Source: Schaalia sp. Marseille-Q2122 (lineage in GTDB: Bacteria > Actinomycetota > Actinomycetes > Actinomycetales > Actinomycetaceae). Taken from it: a DNA stretch of 64,000 nucleotides. The position numbers and the translations under genes were made by a program. The stretch is taken from NCBI RefSeq assembly GCF_903645355.1, contig NZ_CAHJXR010000003.1, positions 372,001 through 436,000 on the forward strand. The letters run 5' to 3'. How positions within the stretch are numbered: position 1 is the first letter of the stretch; each line of letters opens with the position of its first letter. The notes beneath the pieces are model-generated. The model made no database searches. It was given only the letters and a program-made list of their open reading frames with translations, and was not told the origin of the DNA. Shown here in pieces: positions 8,736 through 16,863 of this stretch.

Positions 8736-9215
8736 TCAGCCGGCGAAGGGCGTGGCCTCAAGGATCTTGACCTCAATCTCACGGCCGTTGGGGGCCTCGT
8801 AAGAGAGGACGTCGCCGGGACGGTGGCCAATCACTGCCGCACCCAGGGGCGCGTCGGCGGAGAACACCTGAATGCCCAGGTCGCCGCCAGCTTCGCGCGA
8901 TCCCAGGAGGAACTTCTGCTCGCGGCCAGCAACGAGGGCAGTGACAACCATGCCGGGTTCGACGATGCCGTCGTCAGCGGGGGTGGCACCAACCTCAGCG
9001 TTGGCGAGCATTTCTTGGAGGGCCTTGATGCGCGTCTCATTCATGGACTGCTCGTTGCGGGCAGCGTGGTAGCCGCCGTTCTCCTTGAGGTCTCCCTCTT
9101 GGCGGGCGGCGTCAATGAGCTTGGCAATGTGGGGGCGCTTGGCGTCAATACGTTCTTCAAGCTCCGACTTAAGAGCGTCGTACTGGGCTTGAGTGAGCCA
9201 CTGAGTGTCAGACAT
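8736..9215 (-). CDS. greA: Transcription elongation factor GreA
   Basis: Rescues backtracked RNA polymerase by stimulating transcript cleavage. 159 aa with the coiled-coil domain (residues 5-80) carrying the catalytic-tip motif RQEGDLKENGGYHAARNEQ, and a C-terminal FKBP-like domain. ATG 9215 is preceded by GGAGG, whereas the longer frame to 9290 adds an unrelated N-terminus. The central linker is slightly longer than in E. coli GreA, as is common in actinobacteria. Confidence 0.94.
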   Translation of the reverse strand: MSDTQWLTQAQYDALKSELEERIDAKRPHIAKLIDAARQEGDLKENGGYHAARNEQSMNETRIKALQEMLANAEVGATPADDGIVEPGMVVTALVAGREQKFLLGSREAGGDLGIQVFSADAPLGAAVIGHRPGDVLSYEAPNGREIEVKILEATPFAG

Positions 9216-9298
9216 GGTGTCCTCCGAAAAAGATTTGAGCCGGCACCACGAAGGGCCGGCGGCGTTTCCTTGAATAGCATAGCAACCCATCTGTTTTT

Positions 9299-9330
9299 CG
9301 CGAGTGGTCGGTTCTATGCGACCACTCGCG
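9299..9330. repeat. Interspersed palindrome, copy 8
   Basis: Core GGTT-CT-ATGC, flanked by TTTTT and AAAAA. Between the hemolysin III-like gene and greA (both minus). Confidence 0.95.
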
Positions 9331-9390
9331 AAAAATAATGAGGATTATGAAATAGCAAGGAAGGAAAGAAGGAGAAAGGAAAGGAACGGG

Positions 9391-10077
9391 TCAGGAAGCG
9401 TTGAGTACCGCCAGATACACGGCCACACACTGGCACGCCCACGCTAAAACCGTGAACAGGTGGAAAAGCTCATGGAAACCAAACCATGTGGGAGAAGGAT
9501 TTGGCCGCTTCAAGGCGTAAAAGACAGCGCCGATCGTATAGAGCACGCCACCGGCAGCGACCAGCAGCACAATCGCCGGGCCGCCAGCCACCCACAGCTG
9601 CGGAAGATACGCGATGGCCACCCAGCCCAGGGCAATGTAAATAATGGTGATCAGCCATCGAGGAGCATGCGGCCAAAAGAGGCTCAAGATGACGCCGGCA
9701 GCAGCGCCAATCCACACGATCAACAAAATGACCTTTTGATCCCATGGGGACAGCAGCGCGACGCACAAAGGAGTGTAGGTGCCCGCAATAAGGAGGAAAA
9801 TATTGGAGTGGTCCAGGCGTCGCCAGAATTTCTCCCATCGGGGCTCCCAGTAGAAGCGGTGGTAAAGCGCTGAAATACCAAAGAGGACGAGGGAGGCAGC
9901 CAGGTAGACGGCTGAGGCCCACTTCGTTGCCGTCGTCGGGGCGAGGACGAGGAGGACAATGGAGGCCGCCAGCGAGAGCGGCGCAGCAATGAGGTGAAGC
10001 CATCCGCGCAGGTGAGGCTTGATAGCCACAAGCTGGTCGGGGACCCACTGGGTGGGGCGTATGGATGCAATCTTCAC
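9391..10077 (-). CDS. Hemolysin III/PAQR family membrane protein
   Basis: Seven-helix membrane protein, 228 aa. Family signatures: SALYHRFYWEPRWEKFWRRLDHSNIFLLIAGTYTP in the first half and the C-terminal HELFHLFTVLAWACQCVAVYL, with the conserved His/Asp/Ser set of the YqfA/Hly-III/PAQR superfamily (zinc-dependent hydrolase-like site). Function in most bacteria is unproved and haemolysis should not be assumed. GTG 10077 is the likely start (AGGAG seven bases upstream); the longer frame to 10170 lacks similarity. Divergent from the prenyltransferase gene. Confidence 0.88.
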   Translation of the reverse strand: MKIASIRPTQWVPDQLVAIKPHLRGWLHLIAAPLSLAASIVLLVLAPTTATKWASAVYLAASLVLFGISALYHRFYWEPRWEKFWRRLDHSNIFLLIAGTYTPLCVALLSPWDQKVILLIVWIGAAAGVILSLFWPHAPRWLITIIYIALGWVAIAYLPQLWVAGGPAIVLLVAAGGVLYTIGAVFYALKRPNPSPTWFGFHELFHLFTVLAWACQCVAVYLAVLNAS

Positions 10078-10411
10078 CGTAGTCTCCTCGGTAGGCGAAT
10101 TAGGACGCTCTTTACAGGGTAGGCCACCGGGGGACTTCAGTCCTGGCAAGATGCATTGCTTTTCCCTCACATCTTTGTCTTGCCTCGCACTCCTTGTCCT
10201 TCACTCCTGCCCCTGCTCTTTCCTTCCCAATCATCGCGAGTGGTCGCTTCTATGCGACCACTCGCGAAAAGATGGGCAACAGGCAGAGGATGAAACAGAC
10301 ATCGCGCCACTCTCGAAGTAGCCTTATCTTCTGAGGCGCCGTGCCGCGCCGCCCTCGTTCAACAACAACGCCTGCGCGCCTGCGCACCCAAGGAACCACG
10401 GAGGAGACGAC
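10078..10411. other. Divergent intergenic gap with repeat copy
   Basis: No gene seen. It contains copy 9 of the palindrome and a GCCCTCGTTCAAC motif near 10351, and must hold promoters for both flanking genes. Confidence 0.6.
10235..10266. repeat. Interspersed palindrome, copy 9
   Basis: Core GCTT-CT-ATGC. Divergent gap between the hemolysin III-like gene and uppS, a position where a pure terminator role is hard to justify. Confidence 0.95.
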
Positions 10412-11173
10412 ATGGGACAGTGGAACCTCTTGTACGACCTCTACGAGCGTCGTATTCGCGCCGACCTTGACTCCTCGGCTATCCCCCGACATGTCGGCGT
10501 CATCCTTGACGGCAACCGCCGCTGGGCGAAATCCATCGGCACAACGGCCTCCCACGGCCACCGCGCGGGAGCCGGGAAGATCTCTGAATTCCTCCAATGG
10601 GCTGACGAGGTCGGCGTCGAAATCGTCACCCTGTGGATGCTGTCCACCGACAATCTTGGCCGCGACGAGGGCGAGCTCAACGAACTTTTGCGTATTATCG
10701 CCGACGCGGTCGCTTCCCTAGCAGCCACTGAACGCTGGCGCTTGAGCGTGGTCGGCGACCTTGAGCTGCTGCCGGGTGAGATTGCCGAGGAAATCCGACG
10801 CCACGTGGATTCAACCGCCACAGTGTCGGGGATGACGGTCAACATTGCAGTGTCCTACGGCGGGCGTCATGAGATCGCTTCTGCGGTGCGCTCTTTGATG
10901 AAAGAGGCGGCCGCGCAGGGCCGTACCCTCGAAGACCTGGCGGAGACACTCACCGACGAGGACATCACCGACCACCTGTACACCAAGGGTCAACCCGACC
11001 CTGACCTGGTGATTCGCACCTCCGGTGAACAGCGCCTGTCCGGTTTTATGCTGTGGCAGTCGGTGCATTCTGAGTTCTACTTCTGCGAGGCCTACTGGCC
11101 CGATTTCCGTCGCGTGGATTTCCTGCGTGCGTTGCGTTCATACGCGCAGCGGGAGCGCCGCCTGGGCAGGTAG
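10412..11173 (+). CDS. cis-Prenyltransferase (isoprenyl/undecaprenyl diphosphate synthase family)
   Basis: Condenses isopentenyl diphosphate onto an allylic primer to make cis-polyprenyl diphosphates for cell-wall lipid carriers; membrane-associated. 253 aa with GVILDGNRRWAKSIG (catalytic Asp, DGNRRWA), GHRAGAGKISEFLQW, TLWMLSTDNLGRDEGE, and the C-terminal DLVIRTSGEQRLSGFMLWQSVHSEFYF substrate-binding block. ATG 10412 follows GGAGGAGA. Actinobacteria often have two paralogues of different chain length; which one this is cannot be decided by eye, so no symbol is given. Confidence 0.9.
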   Translation: MGQWNLLYDLYERRIRADLDSSAIPRHVGVILDGNRRWAKSIGTTASHGHRAGAGKISEFLQWADEVGVEIVTLWMLSTDNLGRDEGELNELLRIIADAVASLAATERWRLSVVGDLELLPGEIAEEIRRHVDSTATVSGMTVNIAVSYGGRHEIASAVRSLMKEAAAQGRTLEDLAETLTDEDITDHLYTKGQPDPDLVIRTSGEQRLSGFMLWQSVHSEFYFCEAYWPDFRRVDFLRALRSYAQRERRLGR

Positions 11174-11251
11174 TCCCTGGCGCCAACCCGGCAGTAATTC
11201 CGGCGGAGAGGTTATTCCTACCTTCTTCCTTTCCTGTATATCCCCTGTGAA

Positions 11252-11283
11252 AGCGAGTGGTCGCTTCTACGCGACCACTCGCG
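11252..11283. repeat. Interspersed palindrome, copy 10
   Basis: Core GCTT-CT-ACGC; the left arm starts A instead of C. First of two copies between convergent prenyltransferase and sugar kinase genes. Confidence 0.93.
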
Positions 11284-11322
11284 AATTCCGTTGACGTAGA
11301 CTCCTTCCCGCCTGCATAAATA

Positions 11323-11354
11323 CGCGAGTGGTCAGTTCTAACCGACCACTCGCG
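11323..11354. repeat. Interspersed palindrome, copy 11
   Basis: Core AGTT-CT-AACC, with TA/TA extension on both sides. Only 39 bp from copy 10. Confidence 0.95.
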
Positions 11355-11403
11355 TATTCAGGAAATATTCAGGATTGGGGGTCGCCCCGAGGGCAGACCT
11401 CAC

Positions 11404-12336
11404 TCAGAGCTCATGCGACCACGGAGGGTTGGCGCCCGCACGCGAGATCGTCACCTCGGACACCTCGGTGGCCCTGGCCAAAATTCGCAGCACCTGCTCT
11501 TCCGTGAGGGAACGCAGCGCGTGGCGAGCCTCCGCCCCGTGGAAGCCAAGCTCCCACATGGCATCCAGGATCGCGCCCATAAAGGAATCGCCTGCGCCCA
11601 CCGTGTCAACGACCTTCACATCATTGGGGGAAGACTCGCACTCCACCCCCGAGGAGGTACGGGCAATCGCGCCCTTACCACCGCGAGTGACGATCACCAG
11701 CTGCGGCCCCATATTCAGCCACTCGGTGACGACCTCGTCTAGCGGACGATTATTCGTCAGCCACGCGATGTCCTCGTCCGACACCTTCACCACGTCCGAC
11801 ACAGCAACGAAACGGCTGACGATCCGCCAAGCCTCTTCGGGCGTGCCCATAATCGAGGGGCGCGCGTTGGGATCGTAGGTGATGAGGGCGTGCTGGCGAG
11901 CGGAAATCAGGGCATCGAGCACAGCGCTCGCACCGGGCTCAACAACAGCCGAGATTGAACCGGCCTCAACGATGCGGGCCTGCGGGCTGACGGCGATGGG
12001 AGCGACGGGGGCCCACTCCATGTCGAAGGTGTAGGTGGCGGCGCCCTTTTCGTTCAGGAGGGCGTTGGCCGTGGTTGTGTGGGTGGCGCCGCGTGATTCG
12101 GGGGTGATGTAGACCTTGGAGGCGGCGAAGTGTTCGGCGATCATATCCCCGTAGGGGTCGTTGCCGATCCACGTTTGCAAGGCCACATCGCGACCCAGGC
12201 GCCCCAGGGTCATCGCCACGTTTGCGGGCGAGCCGCCGGGAATCTCCTTGCGGTTGTCCGGGTCGTTGGCGGGGGTGACAACGTCGATGAGGGCTTCGCC
12301 GATGGCGAGGATGTGGGGGGTGGTGGTGAGGTCCAT
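11404..12336 (-). CDS. PfkB-family carbohydrate kinase (fructokinase-like)
   Basis: ATP-dependent sugar kinase, cytosolic, 310 aa. PfkB signatures: the N-terminal IPGGSPANVAMTLGRLG and the C-terminal VVDTVGAGDSFMGAILDAMW with the catalytic Asp of GAGDSF. Closest in feel to fructokinases and ribokinase-like sugar kinases; the substrate is not readable with certainty. ATG 12336 (MDLTTTPHILAIGEALIDVV) fits the family N-terminus; the frame upstream of it is arginine/proline-rich read-through. No sugar transporter adjoins it. Confidence 0.88.
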   Translation of the reverse strand: MDLTTTPHILAIGEALIDVVTPANDPDNRKEIPGGSPANVAMTLGRLGRDVALQTWIGNDPYGDMIAEHFAASKVYITPESRGATHTTTANALLNEKGAATYTFDMEWAPVAPIAVSPQARIVEAGSISAVVEPGASAVLDALISARQHALITYDPNARPSIMGTPEEAWRIVSRFVAVSDVVKVSDEDIAWLTNNRPLDEVVTEWLNMGPQLVIVTRGGKGAIARTSSGVECESSPNDVKVVDTVGAGDSFMGAILDAMWELGFHGAEARHALRSLTEEQVLRILARATEVSEVTISRAGANPPWSHEL

Positions 12337-12447
12337 GTGGCGCTCCAGATCCGGTGTGGGGCGAGGGCGGGTGGCGCGGTGGCGTGCCACGAGCGCTCGC
12401 GGGGGAGTGCCCGAGGGGCACAGTCTTAATGGTACGTTCTCTTTTTC

Positions 12448-12479
12448 CGCGAGTGGTCACATAGAACTGACCACTCGCG
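12448..12479. repeat. Interspersed palindrome, copy 12, with TGTCAGACA flank
   Basis: Core ACAT-AG-AACT. The right arm is followed at once by TGTCAGACAAAT, the flank also seen at solo half-sites and at copy 30. Between xseB and the sugar kinase gene (both minus). Confidence 0.94.
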
Positions 12480-12535
12480 TGTCAGACAAATTTTTGACGA
12501 GGTTCCCGCCCGCATCCTTACGTGGAGAAGGGGCT

Positions 12536-12754
12536 TCAGTCCTTTGTGGGCGTGGCAGCCTTCTCGAGCCGGGATTGAGCGTCATTGAGGATGGCCCGGC
12601 AGCGGGCGGCCAGCGCTTCACCGCGTTCCCACATGGCGATGGTGTCTTCAAGGGGAGCCTGGCCGCTTTCGAGTTGGCGCACGATGTTGACAAGTTCGTC
12701 GCGGGCGGCCTCGTAGCCCATGGTCTGCGGGTCGGTGGTGGGAATGTCAGTCAT
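12536..12754 (-). CDS. xseB: Exodeoxyribonuclease VII small subunit
   Basis: 72 aa, helical, matching XseB: YEAARDELVNIVRQLESGQAPLEDTIAMWERGEALAARCRAIL. Multiple copies coat the XseA helical domain in the ssDNA exonuclease complex. It lies 118 bp downstream of xseA on the same strand, the usual order, but with a palindromic repeat copy between the two genes. Confidence 0.92.
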   Translation of the reverse strand: MTDIPTTDPQTMGYEAARDELVNIVRQLESGQAPLEDTIAMWERGEALAARCRAILNDAQSRLEKAATPTKD

Positions 12755-12832
12755 GGTGATCCTTCAGCGTGGGGAGTCGAATATGTGGGGAGTGGAATAG
12801 GGGGACTGTCTGGAACAGTCCTGTGTGTTTTT

Positions 12833-12864
12833 CACGAGTGGTCGGTTAGAAGCGACCACTCGCG
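12833..12864. repeat. Interspersed palindrome, copy 13
   Basis: Core GGTT-AG-AAGC; the left arm reads CACGAG instead of CGCGAG. It separates xseA from xseB within what would otherwise be an operon. Confidence 0.92.
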
Positions 12865-12872
12865 AAAAAGGA

Positions 12873-14149
12873 CTAGGGGGAGGGGTCGTGCTTGGGCGTG
12901 CCGGGCGTGGATCCCACAACCTGAGCGACCATGCGGCCCTGAGCGAGGATGCCCTCAATGAGCGCACCCTTACTGATCTGCTCAGCGCTGCGAATCACCT
13001 CGCCCGAAGGCAAACGCAGCAGCGAATACCCGCGATCCAAGGTGGCCTGGGGAGACAGTGCCGTCAGCGTCGCCTGGGCGGCCGCGATCTCACGCGACTG
13101 ACGGTTCACAACCGCCGAAACGCCCTGGCGAAGCTGCATCTCCAGAGTCGTCAGCAAATTACGATGCCCCTCCACCACCGCGTCAGGGTGAGTAAGCACA
13201 GGCCGGGAAGCCAGCAGAGTCAACGCCTCCGCCTCGCGCCCCAGTCGACGCCCGAGCGCCGCCCTCGCCTGCGACAGCGCATGATCCAGTCCTTGCAGCT
13301 CCTGCGCCCGATCCGGCACGATCCGCCGCGCCGCATCGGTGGGTGTGGACGCACGATAGTCGGCCACTAAATCCAGCAGGGGCGCGTCGCCCTCGTGACC
13401 AATCGCCGACACCAGAGGAGTGCGCACGGCGGCCGCGGCGCGCACCAGCGCCTCCTCAGAGAAGGGCAGCAGGTCCTCCACCGAGCCGCCTCCACGAGCC
13501 ACCACGATGACGTCAACCTCGTTGATCGCATCCAGTTCCGCCATCGCGGCGCTGACCTCGCGCACCGCATGCTCGCCTTGGACGGCGACCTCTCGAATCT
13601 CAAAGCGCACGGAGGGCCAGCGGGCCGAGGCGTTGACGATGACGTCATCCTTGGCTTTGGCGTTACGTCCGCATACCAAGCCGACCACTCGCGGCAGGAA
13701 AGGCAGGGGAACCTTGCGTTCATCTGCGAAAAGACCCTCGGCGGCGAGGCGTCGGCGCAGCTGTTCGATGTGCGCCAGAAGGTCACCAATGCCCTGGAGG
13801 TGCACCTCGTCGGCCCGCAGGTTCAGCGTGCCGCGCCGCTCCCAAAAGACGGGCTTAACGCGGGTGACCACTCGCGCGCCCTCTTCGAAGGCGGGACCGG
13901 CAGCGTCGAGGACACCCGGGTAGGTGGAGACCGTCATCGACATGTCGGTTTCCACATCGCGCAGGACGAAGAAGGCCAGTGTGCCGGGGCGGGGCTTGTA
14001 TTCGACGACCTGTCCTTCGACCCACAGGGTGGACATCTTGTCGACGTAGATCTTGATGTTTCGCTCAGGCGCCGCAGCGGCCAGGGGTTTTCGCGCGTCG
14101 TGTCGGCGGCGCGGGCTGCGGGGGCGGGAGGGGTCTGGTAGTCAGGCAC
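12873..14149 (-). CDS. xseA: Exodeoxyribonuclease VII large subunit (apparent -1 frameshift near 14060)
   Basis: Catalytic subunit of the ssDNA exonuclease. The literal open frame begins at ATG 14036 (MSTLWVEGQVVEYKPRPG), in the middle of the N-terminal OB fold. The missing piece, ENPWPLRRLSE, lies directly upstream in another frame; adding one A to the AAA at 14059-14061 (TTT on the plus strand) joins them as SENIKIYVDKMSTLWVEG, the expected family sequence. A GTG at 14149 is the plausible start, giving 425 aa. The body shows VIVVARGGGSVEDLLPFSEEALVRA and SAIGHEGDAPLLDLVADYRASTPTDAA, the catalytic-domain signatures, then the long helical region. Two isolated arms of the interspersed palindrome (GACCACTCGCG) occur in the coding sequence near 13682 and 13866. 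Confidence 0.86.
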
Positions 14150-14257
14150 CCTGTCAGCATTCCACCTCAACGGCGCTGGCGCAGGGAGGGCACCCCGACG
14201 TGAGACAAAAAGGTGGGATCTCACGAGGAAGAGCTGCATTGTGGGTTTCCTGTTTTC

Positions 14258-14289
14258 CGCGAGTGGTCAGTTAGATGTGACCACTCGCG
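14258..14289. repeat. Interspersed palindrome, copy 14
   Basis: Core AGTT-AG-ATGT, with TTCC/GGAA extension. Divergent gap between xseA and ispH. Confidence 0.95.
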
Positions 14290-14397
14290 GAAATAAGAAA
14301 GGAAATAGGAAAGAGGGGGAGGGGCTTAAAGAGGGAGCGTGAGTGTGACATTTGCGGTGTGGCGCGGGCAGACGCGGCATTGCGAGGGCCCGCCCGT

Positions 14398-14403
14398 TAG
14401 AGT
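14398..14403 (+). promoter_or_regulatory. -10 element of ispH, leaderless
   Basis: TAGAGT, then exactly 7 nt, then the ATG of ispH, with no ribosome site. This implies a transcript starting at the start codon. Confidence 0.6.
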
Positions 14404-14410
14404 TTTGTCC

Positions 14411-15550
14411 ATGACTGAAACCTCCGCTGCGGCCGACGCCTGCTGCTCGCCCCAAACTGGCGGCTGCTGCTCGTCCAGCACTCCCGTTGACATCGTCACT
14501 GCAGACGCGGCCACCAGCGTTGCTTCCGCTCCGGCTGAGAAGGCAAGCGGCGGCACTATCCTCGTCGCAGCCCCTCGCGGCTACTGCGCGGGTGTTGACC
14601 GCGCTGTGGACGTCGTCGAAAAGGCCCTTGACCTGTACGGCCCGCCCGTCTACGTGCGCAAGGAAATCGTCCACAATAAGTACGTCGTGGAATCCCTCAG
14701 CCGCCGCGGGGCGATCTTCGTCCATGAAACCGACGAGGTTCCCGAGGGCGCGCGCGTGGTCTTTTCCGCTCACGGTGTCTCCCCGCAGGTTCGCGAGGCC
14801 GCTGACGCCCGCAACCTCCTGTCCATTGACGCCACTTGCCCGCTGGTGACCAAGGTTCACCGTGAGGCTGTGCGTTTCGCGAAGGAGGACTACGACATTG
14901 TCCTCGTTGGCCATGAGGGCCACGAGGAGGTGGAGGGCACCTACGGCGAGGCTCCCTCGCACATTCAGGTGGTTGGCTCACCTGACGAGGTCGACAAGGT
15001 GGTGGTGCGTGACCCCGAGCGCGTCGTGTGGATTTCGCAGACGACCCTGTCGGTGGATGAGACGAAGATGACGGTGGATCGCCTGCGGGAGCGTTTCCCG
15101 GCGCTCATTGATCCGCCTTCGGATGATATTTGTTATGCGACGCAGAACCGTCAGGTGGCGGTGAAGAATATTGCGCCGCGAGTGGACGTGATGGTGGTTG
15201 TGGGGTCGGCGAACTCGTCGAACTCGGTGCGCCTGGTTGAGGTGGCTCTGGAGGCTGGGACGCCCTCGGCATATCGGGTGGATATGGCCTCGGAGCTGGA
15301 TCCGGCCTGGTTTGAGGGGGCGAGCACGGTGGGCCTGACTTCGGGCGCGTCGGTGCCGGAGATCCTGGTCAAGGACGTGATCGAGTGGCTGGGGGAGCGG
15401 GGCTTTCCCAATGTTGAAGAGGTCCGCACCGAGACGGAGACCATTACGTTTGCTCTGCCGAGGAACCTGCGTTCAGAACTGTCTGCGCAGGGCATGGAGG
15501 ATGCGCGCCCGCACGCGAGGCGCAAGTCCGGTCCGAACCATACGAGCTGA
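14411..15550 (+). CDS. ispH: 4-hydroxy-3-methylbut-2-enyl diphosphate reductase
   Basis: Last step of the non-mevalonate isoprenoid pathway, a [4Fe-4S] enzyme making IPP and DMAPP. After a Cys/Ala-rich N-terminal extension ([13 protein letters not shown], residues 13-25) the domain shows [20 protein letters not shown] (first cluster Cys), [21 protein letters not shown] (second Cys), [23 protein letters not shown] (third Cys) and [12 protein letters not shown]. 379 aa. ATG 14411 is chosen because a -10 hexamer sits seven bases upstream. The extra cysteines in the N-terminal extension are unusual. Together with the prenyltransferase at 10412 it shows that this organism uses the MEP route. Confidence 0.94.
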   Translation: MTETSAAADACCSPQTGGCCSSSTPVDIVTADAATSVASAPAEKASGGTILVAAPRGYCAGVDRAVDVVEKALDLYGPPVYVRKEIVHNKYVVESLSRRGAIFVHETDEVPEGARVVFSAHGVSPQVREAADARNLLSIDATCPLVTKVHREAVRFAKEDYDIVLVGHEGHEEVEGTYGEAPSHIQVVGSPDEVDKVVVRDPERVVWISQTTLSVDETKMTVDRLRERFPALIDPPSDDICYATQNRQVAVKNIAPRVDVMVVVGSANSSNSVRLVEVALEAGTPSAYRVDMASELDPAWFEGASTVGLTSGASVPEILVKDVIEWLGERGFPNVEEVRTETETITFALPRNLRSELSAQGMEDARPHARRKSGPNHTS

Positions 15551-15602
15551 CAAAACACTGAGGCTGAACAAGGCTTCACCCCCTCTGATTGCCTGCTAAT
15601 GC

Positions 15603-15634
15603 CGCGAGTGGTCGCTTCTACGCGACCACTCGCG
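15603..15634. repeat. Interspersed palindrome, copy 15 (last before a 22.8-kb gap)
   Basis: Core GCTT-CT-ACGC, with an extra C/G pair. Between ispH and ychF. The next full copy is at 38429. Confidence 0.95.
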
Positions 15635-15746
15635 GTGTTCTTTCAGGAAAGGAGGGCATGGGTGGGCGTGAGGTGGGAGATGGGTGAGCGCTGCCTGAGC
15701 GCCCAAGGCCACACTGCGGGTGCCTCGTCAAACAACAGCGAGCGCC

Positions 15747-15752
15747 TACAAT
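15747..15752 (+). promoter_or_regulatory. -10 element of ychF, leaderless
   Basis: TACAAT, 7 nt, then GTG 15760. The hexamer overlaps the alternative ATG at 15751, which argues against that start. Confidence 0.6.
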
Positions 15753-15759
15753 GGAGGGC

Positions 15760-16854
15760 GTGTCTCTTACTATCGGTATCGTGGGACTGCCCAACGTTGG
15801 CAAGTCGACCCTGTTCAATGCTCTGACCCGCGCCACAGTTCTGGCCGCGAACTACCCCTTCGCCACCATCGAACCCAACGTCGGCGTCGTCCCCCTGCCC
15901 GACCCGCGCCTGCAGGGCCTGGCCGACATCTTCGGCTCCGAACGCATCCTGCCCGCCACCGTCTCCTTCGTGGACATTGCCGGCATCGTCCGCGGCGCCT
16001 CCGAAGGCGAAGGCCTGGGCAACCAGTTCCTCGCCAACATTCGCGAGGCCGACGCGATCTGCCAGGTCACCCGCGCATTCACCGACCCCGACGTCATTCA
16101 CGTTGACGGCAAGGTCGAGCCCGCCAACGACATTGAAACCATCGCCACCGAGCTGATCCTGGCCGACATGCAGACCCTGGAGAAGGCCATCCCGCGCCTG
16201 GAAAAGGAAGTGCGCGGTAAGAAGACCGATCCGGTGGTCCTCGACACCGCCCGCGCCGCACTGGAAATCCTCGAAAAGGGTCACGTCCTCTCTGGCCCCG
16301 AGGGTGCGCCCCTTGATCAGGACGCCCTCAAGTCCTTCCAGCTCATGACCACCAAGCCTTTCATCTACGTGTTCAACATGGATGCTGACGGCATGGCTGA
16401 CGAGGCCAAGCAGGACGAACTGCGCGCACTGGTGGCCCCCGCAGACGCGATCTTCCTGGACGCTCAGTTCGAGGCTGAGCTGGTTGAACTTGACGAGGAT
16501 GACGCCCGCGAAATGCTCGAAGAATCCGGCCAGTCCGAATCGGGCCTGGATAAACTGGCACGCGTCGGCTTTGACACCCTGGGCCTGCAAACCTACCTGA
16601 CTGCAGGCCCCAAGGAGGCGCGCGCCTGGACCATCCACAAGGGTGATACTGCTCCTGTTGCCGCTGGCGTCATCCACACGGACTTCCAGAAGGGCTTCAT
16701 TAAGGCCGAAATCGTGTCGTACGAGGACCTGGTGACCTACGGTTCTGTTGCCGAGGCTCGCGCGGCTGGCCGCGTGCGCATGGAAGGCAAGGACTATGTC
16801 ATGGCTGACGGTGACGTGGTGGAGTTCCGCACGGGGCTTACGTCTAAGAAGTAG
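15760..16854 (+). CDS. ychF: Redox-regulated ATPase/GTPase YchF (Obg family), 3' end replaced by inserted element
   Basis: Universal P-loop NTPase binding the ribosome. G1 GLPNVGKSTLFNAL, G3 DIAGIVRGASEGEGLGNQFL, the NMDADG motif in place of canonical NKxD (hence ATP preference), and a C-terminal TGS domain ending KDYVMADGDVVEF. YchF normally ends ...VVEFRFNV. Here the last residues are RTGLTSKK because the mobile element joins within VEF (GAGTTC 16822-16827) and supplies a new stop at 16852-16854. The original end, VEFRFNV plus stop, survives at 26352-26375. The altered tail is four residues longer and probably tolerated. Start: GTG 15760, leaderless; ATG 15751 is the alternative. Confidence 0.92.
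   Translation: MSLTIGIVGLPNVGKSTLFNALTRATVLAANYPFATIEPNVGVVPLPDPRLQGLADIFGSERILPATVSFVDIAGIVRGASEGEGLGNQFLANIREADAICQVTRAFTDPDVIHVDGKVEPANDIETIATELILADMQTLEKAIPRLEKEVRGKKTDPVVLDTARAALEILEKGHVLSGPEGAPLDQDALKSFQLMTTKPFIYVFNMDADGMADEAKQDELRALVAPADAIFLDAQFEAELVELDEDDAREMLEESGQSESGLDKLARVGFDTLGLQTYLTAGPKEARAWTIHKGDTAPVAAGVIHTDFQKGFIKAEIVSYEDLVTYGSVAEARAAGRVRMEGKDYVMADGDVVEFRTGLTSKK
16822..16827 (+). other. attL core (left junction of integrated element in ychF)
   Basis: GAGTTC in the YchF codons V-E-F. It is the only sequence shared in register with the right junction at 26355-26360; beyond it the ychF sequence diverges. Serine integrases use short cores, which fits. Confidence 0.75.
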
Positions 16855-16863
16855 ACTGGAGGC

